Source: Certhia americana
Taxonomy: Eukaryota > Chordata > Aves > Passeriformes > Certhiidae
Direction of reading: 5' to 3'
NCBI GenBank assembly: GCA_018697195.1
Contig: CM031858.1
Coordinates: 75,451,001-75,515,000, forward strand
DNA length: 64,000 nucleotides
A program made the translations under genes and the position numbers. Shown piece after piece: positions 62,346-64,000 of this stretch. Positions within the stretch are counted from its first letter, which is position 1, and each line of letters starts with the position of its first letter. Under the pieces are notes generated by a model. It saw only the letters and a list, made by a program, of their open reading frames with translations, was not told where the DNA came from and searched no databases.

Positions 62346-63614
62346 GTCTATACAATTTCTCTCTGCAGTAGAATATCAGCCTAATAACTGGCACTAAATT
62401 AGTAAGAAATTTCCTGTTGTAACATGTTCATGTCCTAGCCAAATGTGTAATATTTTATTACAAAGGAGACTATATTTTAAATTTTAAGTATAGTCTGGAA
62501 TTTAAAGAAATCTGAGATATAGCAATATCAGATAAAAACGTGTAGGAGTTAATTGCTTTGTAGAAGAATACAAGTTTTTTTTTTTTTCAAAATTTAATGT
62601 CCTAATACATGTTTGCCACTTGCTATATAAGAAATGATGTATGAGAAATAAGTGAGAAGTAAAAAGATAGTTAATGTGGCTGCTGATAGGATATAGCGAT
62701 GACCAAAATAATTATGGCAGTGTCACAAGAGATGTCATTATATAGATGCCACATGAGATGTCATTAATGTCTTTAACTGTTAAAGCTCTTGTTTCTTTAG
62801 AGCATTGAGGAATCATTTCAAATTTTTACTGTATTACTGTAAATTTGTGTAAGAAGGAAGAAGATCTATTTCAATCAAGATGATTCCTTTTTTGCATGTA
62901 AAAATATCAGTATTCAGATGCTTTATCATGACATGGAGTGGAGAAAGGAAAAAGTAAAAGAAAAAGTTGCGCATAAAAGCAATAAGAAAAAATTTAAAAG
63001 ATTGTAAAACTACATAAAAGCACAAAATAGAATAGCCCTTGCTTGTTTCTATGCTACCTTCAAGCTTTCACTCAATTTACTATATTATTTCCCATACTGT
63101 CTCTTCCTTAAAATATAAGGATGATTAAAAATAGGTTACCAAGAAAAACATATTGATGTATTTCTTGTGAAATCCTGCCAGCTGTCTTGGGTGCTGATCA
63201 TTAGTAGATGCATGTAGCACTGACAACATTTACATAATTATTTGTAAAAATATACATATAGTTAGAGTTTGGGATTTTTTTTTTTAGTTTTGGATTGCAA
63301 CACCTTGTCTCATTCATGCGTGCATATATATGTGCAAATTATAAAGCCCATAAACAGGAAAAGAATAATTTTTATGTTCTACTCTCCATCTAAAGATACA
63401 ATGCTAACAGTTAATTATCTGTGTGTGTACATTTGCACACATACTTGCTGAAATAAGTTCACCCTGGTTCAAAAATGCAGCAAAGCATATCTTTATTTCT
63501 TTCCTGATGGTCAAAACCCAGCAAAGTACTTCAGAATTTACTGTTATATTCTCTCTGTTGGTCCACTGTATTTAGACAGATTTTTTTTTCTTTTAAAGAT
63601 CGTCAAATATAATG
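62346..63614. other. AT-rich DNA, no gene
   Basis: T-runs at 62576-62587 and 63275-63285, with no exon or transposon recognised. AGATGTCATTA occurs twice (near 62730 and 62758). Confidence 0.5.
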
Positions 63615-63647
63615 AGGACCACTTTAAGTGGTCCTGTCTAGACAGGA
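63615..63647. repeat. Two overlapping palindromes
   Basis: AGGACCACTT and AAGTGGTCCT form perfect arms around a single T at 63615-63635. TCCTGTCTAGACAGGA at 63632-63647 is a perfect 16-bp palindrome sharing TCCT with the first. No known element is recognised. Confidence 0.85.
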
Positions 63648-63831
63648 GCTGATTTTCTACAAGGACTATTTGTAACTGTAGTTTAGTCAGATGTGTTTCC
63701 AGCTTCCAGAACTGCCAACCCAACCTGGATTTTAATTAATTACTAGAACAATATTCAACTTATTCTTCAAGACCAAGAAAAAACCAGAGCACATACTAAA
63801 ACAAGTTTTCAATGCTGCAGTCCATCTTCTG

Positions 63832-63863
63832 AAACATACTAAAGTGAAAACTTTAGTATGTTT
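63832..63863. repeat. Perfect 14-bp hairpin with GAAA loop
   Basis: Arms AAACATACTAAAGT and ACTTTAGTATGTTT flank a GAAA loop. The stem is perfect, but at 32 nt in total it is too short for a microRNA precursor. It lies about 200 bp from the palindrome pair. Confidence 0.9.
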
Positions 63864-64000
63864 TCTTCTCCTGTTGTTGAGTTTTAACAGCCTTTGACCT
63901 TTCTGGAGGTCTTAGAGTGCTGCTATTATTTTGTGTGTTTGCTGCTACCCATATCATGCAAGGTATTTCTTTTACAAGTCCATCAGCCAGAGTTTTGTTT
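63864..64000. other. Window end, no gene
   Basis: Short AT-rich stretch without features. Confidence 0.6.

Noticed and set aside
1..64000. CRISPR arrays, operons, tRNA or rRNA genes
   Set aside because: No regularly spaced repeats, cloverleaf signatures or dense coding were seen, and the DNA is of vertebrate type.

Overview
This window looks like avian nuclear DNA, most likely from a songbird. The evidence is many CR1 LINE fragments with the typical bird 3' end, reverse-transcriptase remnants of CR1 type, and several endogenous-retrovirus (ERV) LTRs. CpG is scarce, the base composition is strongly AT-rich, and no bacterial-type dense coding is present. Lineage below 'bird' is an impression from memory of repeat families, not a demonstrated result.

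I find no protein-coding exon, tRNA, rRNA or CRISPR array that I can support. Every open frame is short (the longest is 169 codons) and is either a chance frame or lies inside a transposon. The window is best read as a gene desert or a large intron. A small unrecognised exon cannot be excluded by eye.

Layout: 1-6.6 kb holds two solo LTRs of one family (2519-3188, 4409-5082), a palindromic octamer cluster and an old CR1. 6.6-15.1 kb is mostly single-copy AT-rich DNA with possible conserved elements. 15.1-34.9 kb has scattered CR1 fragments and one copy pair of a 123-bp duplication (16677 and 25500). 35.3-38.0 kb holds two ERV-like blocks, the first clearly GC-richer than its surroundings. 38.46-38.66 kb holds a tiny poly(A)-tailed retrocopy. 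A third solo LTR lies at 42952-43656. 46.4-48.4 kb joins an ERV-like repeat to the longest CR1. 50.07-50.65 kb is an ERV LTR interrupted by a 100-N assembly gap with the same 140 bp on both sides. 50.7-63.6 kb is mostly single-copy, with CR1 pieces, a possible degenerate ERV at 59.1-59.95 kb, a candidate conserved noncoding block at 61.8-62.35 kb and a palindrome cluster near the right end.

No genes work together here. The main story is insertion history. Target-site duplications show three independent insertions of one LTR family and one further ERV insertion at the gap, which may hide a provirus missing from the assembly. I did not find a new gene system.
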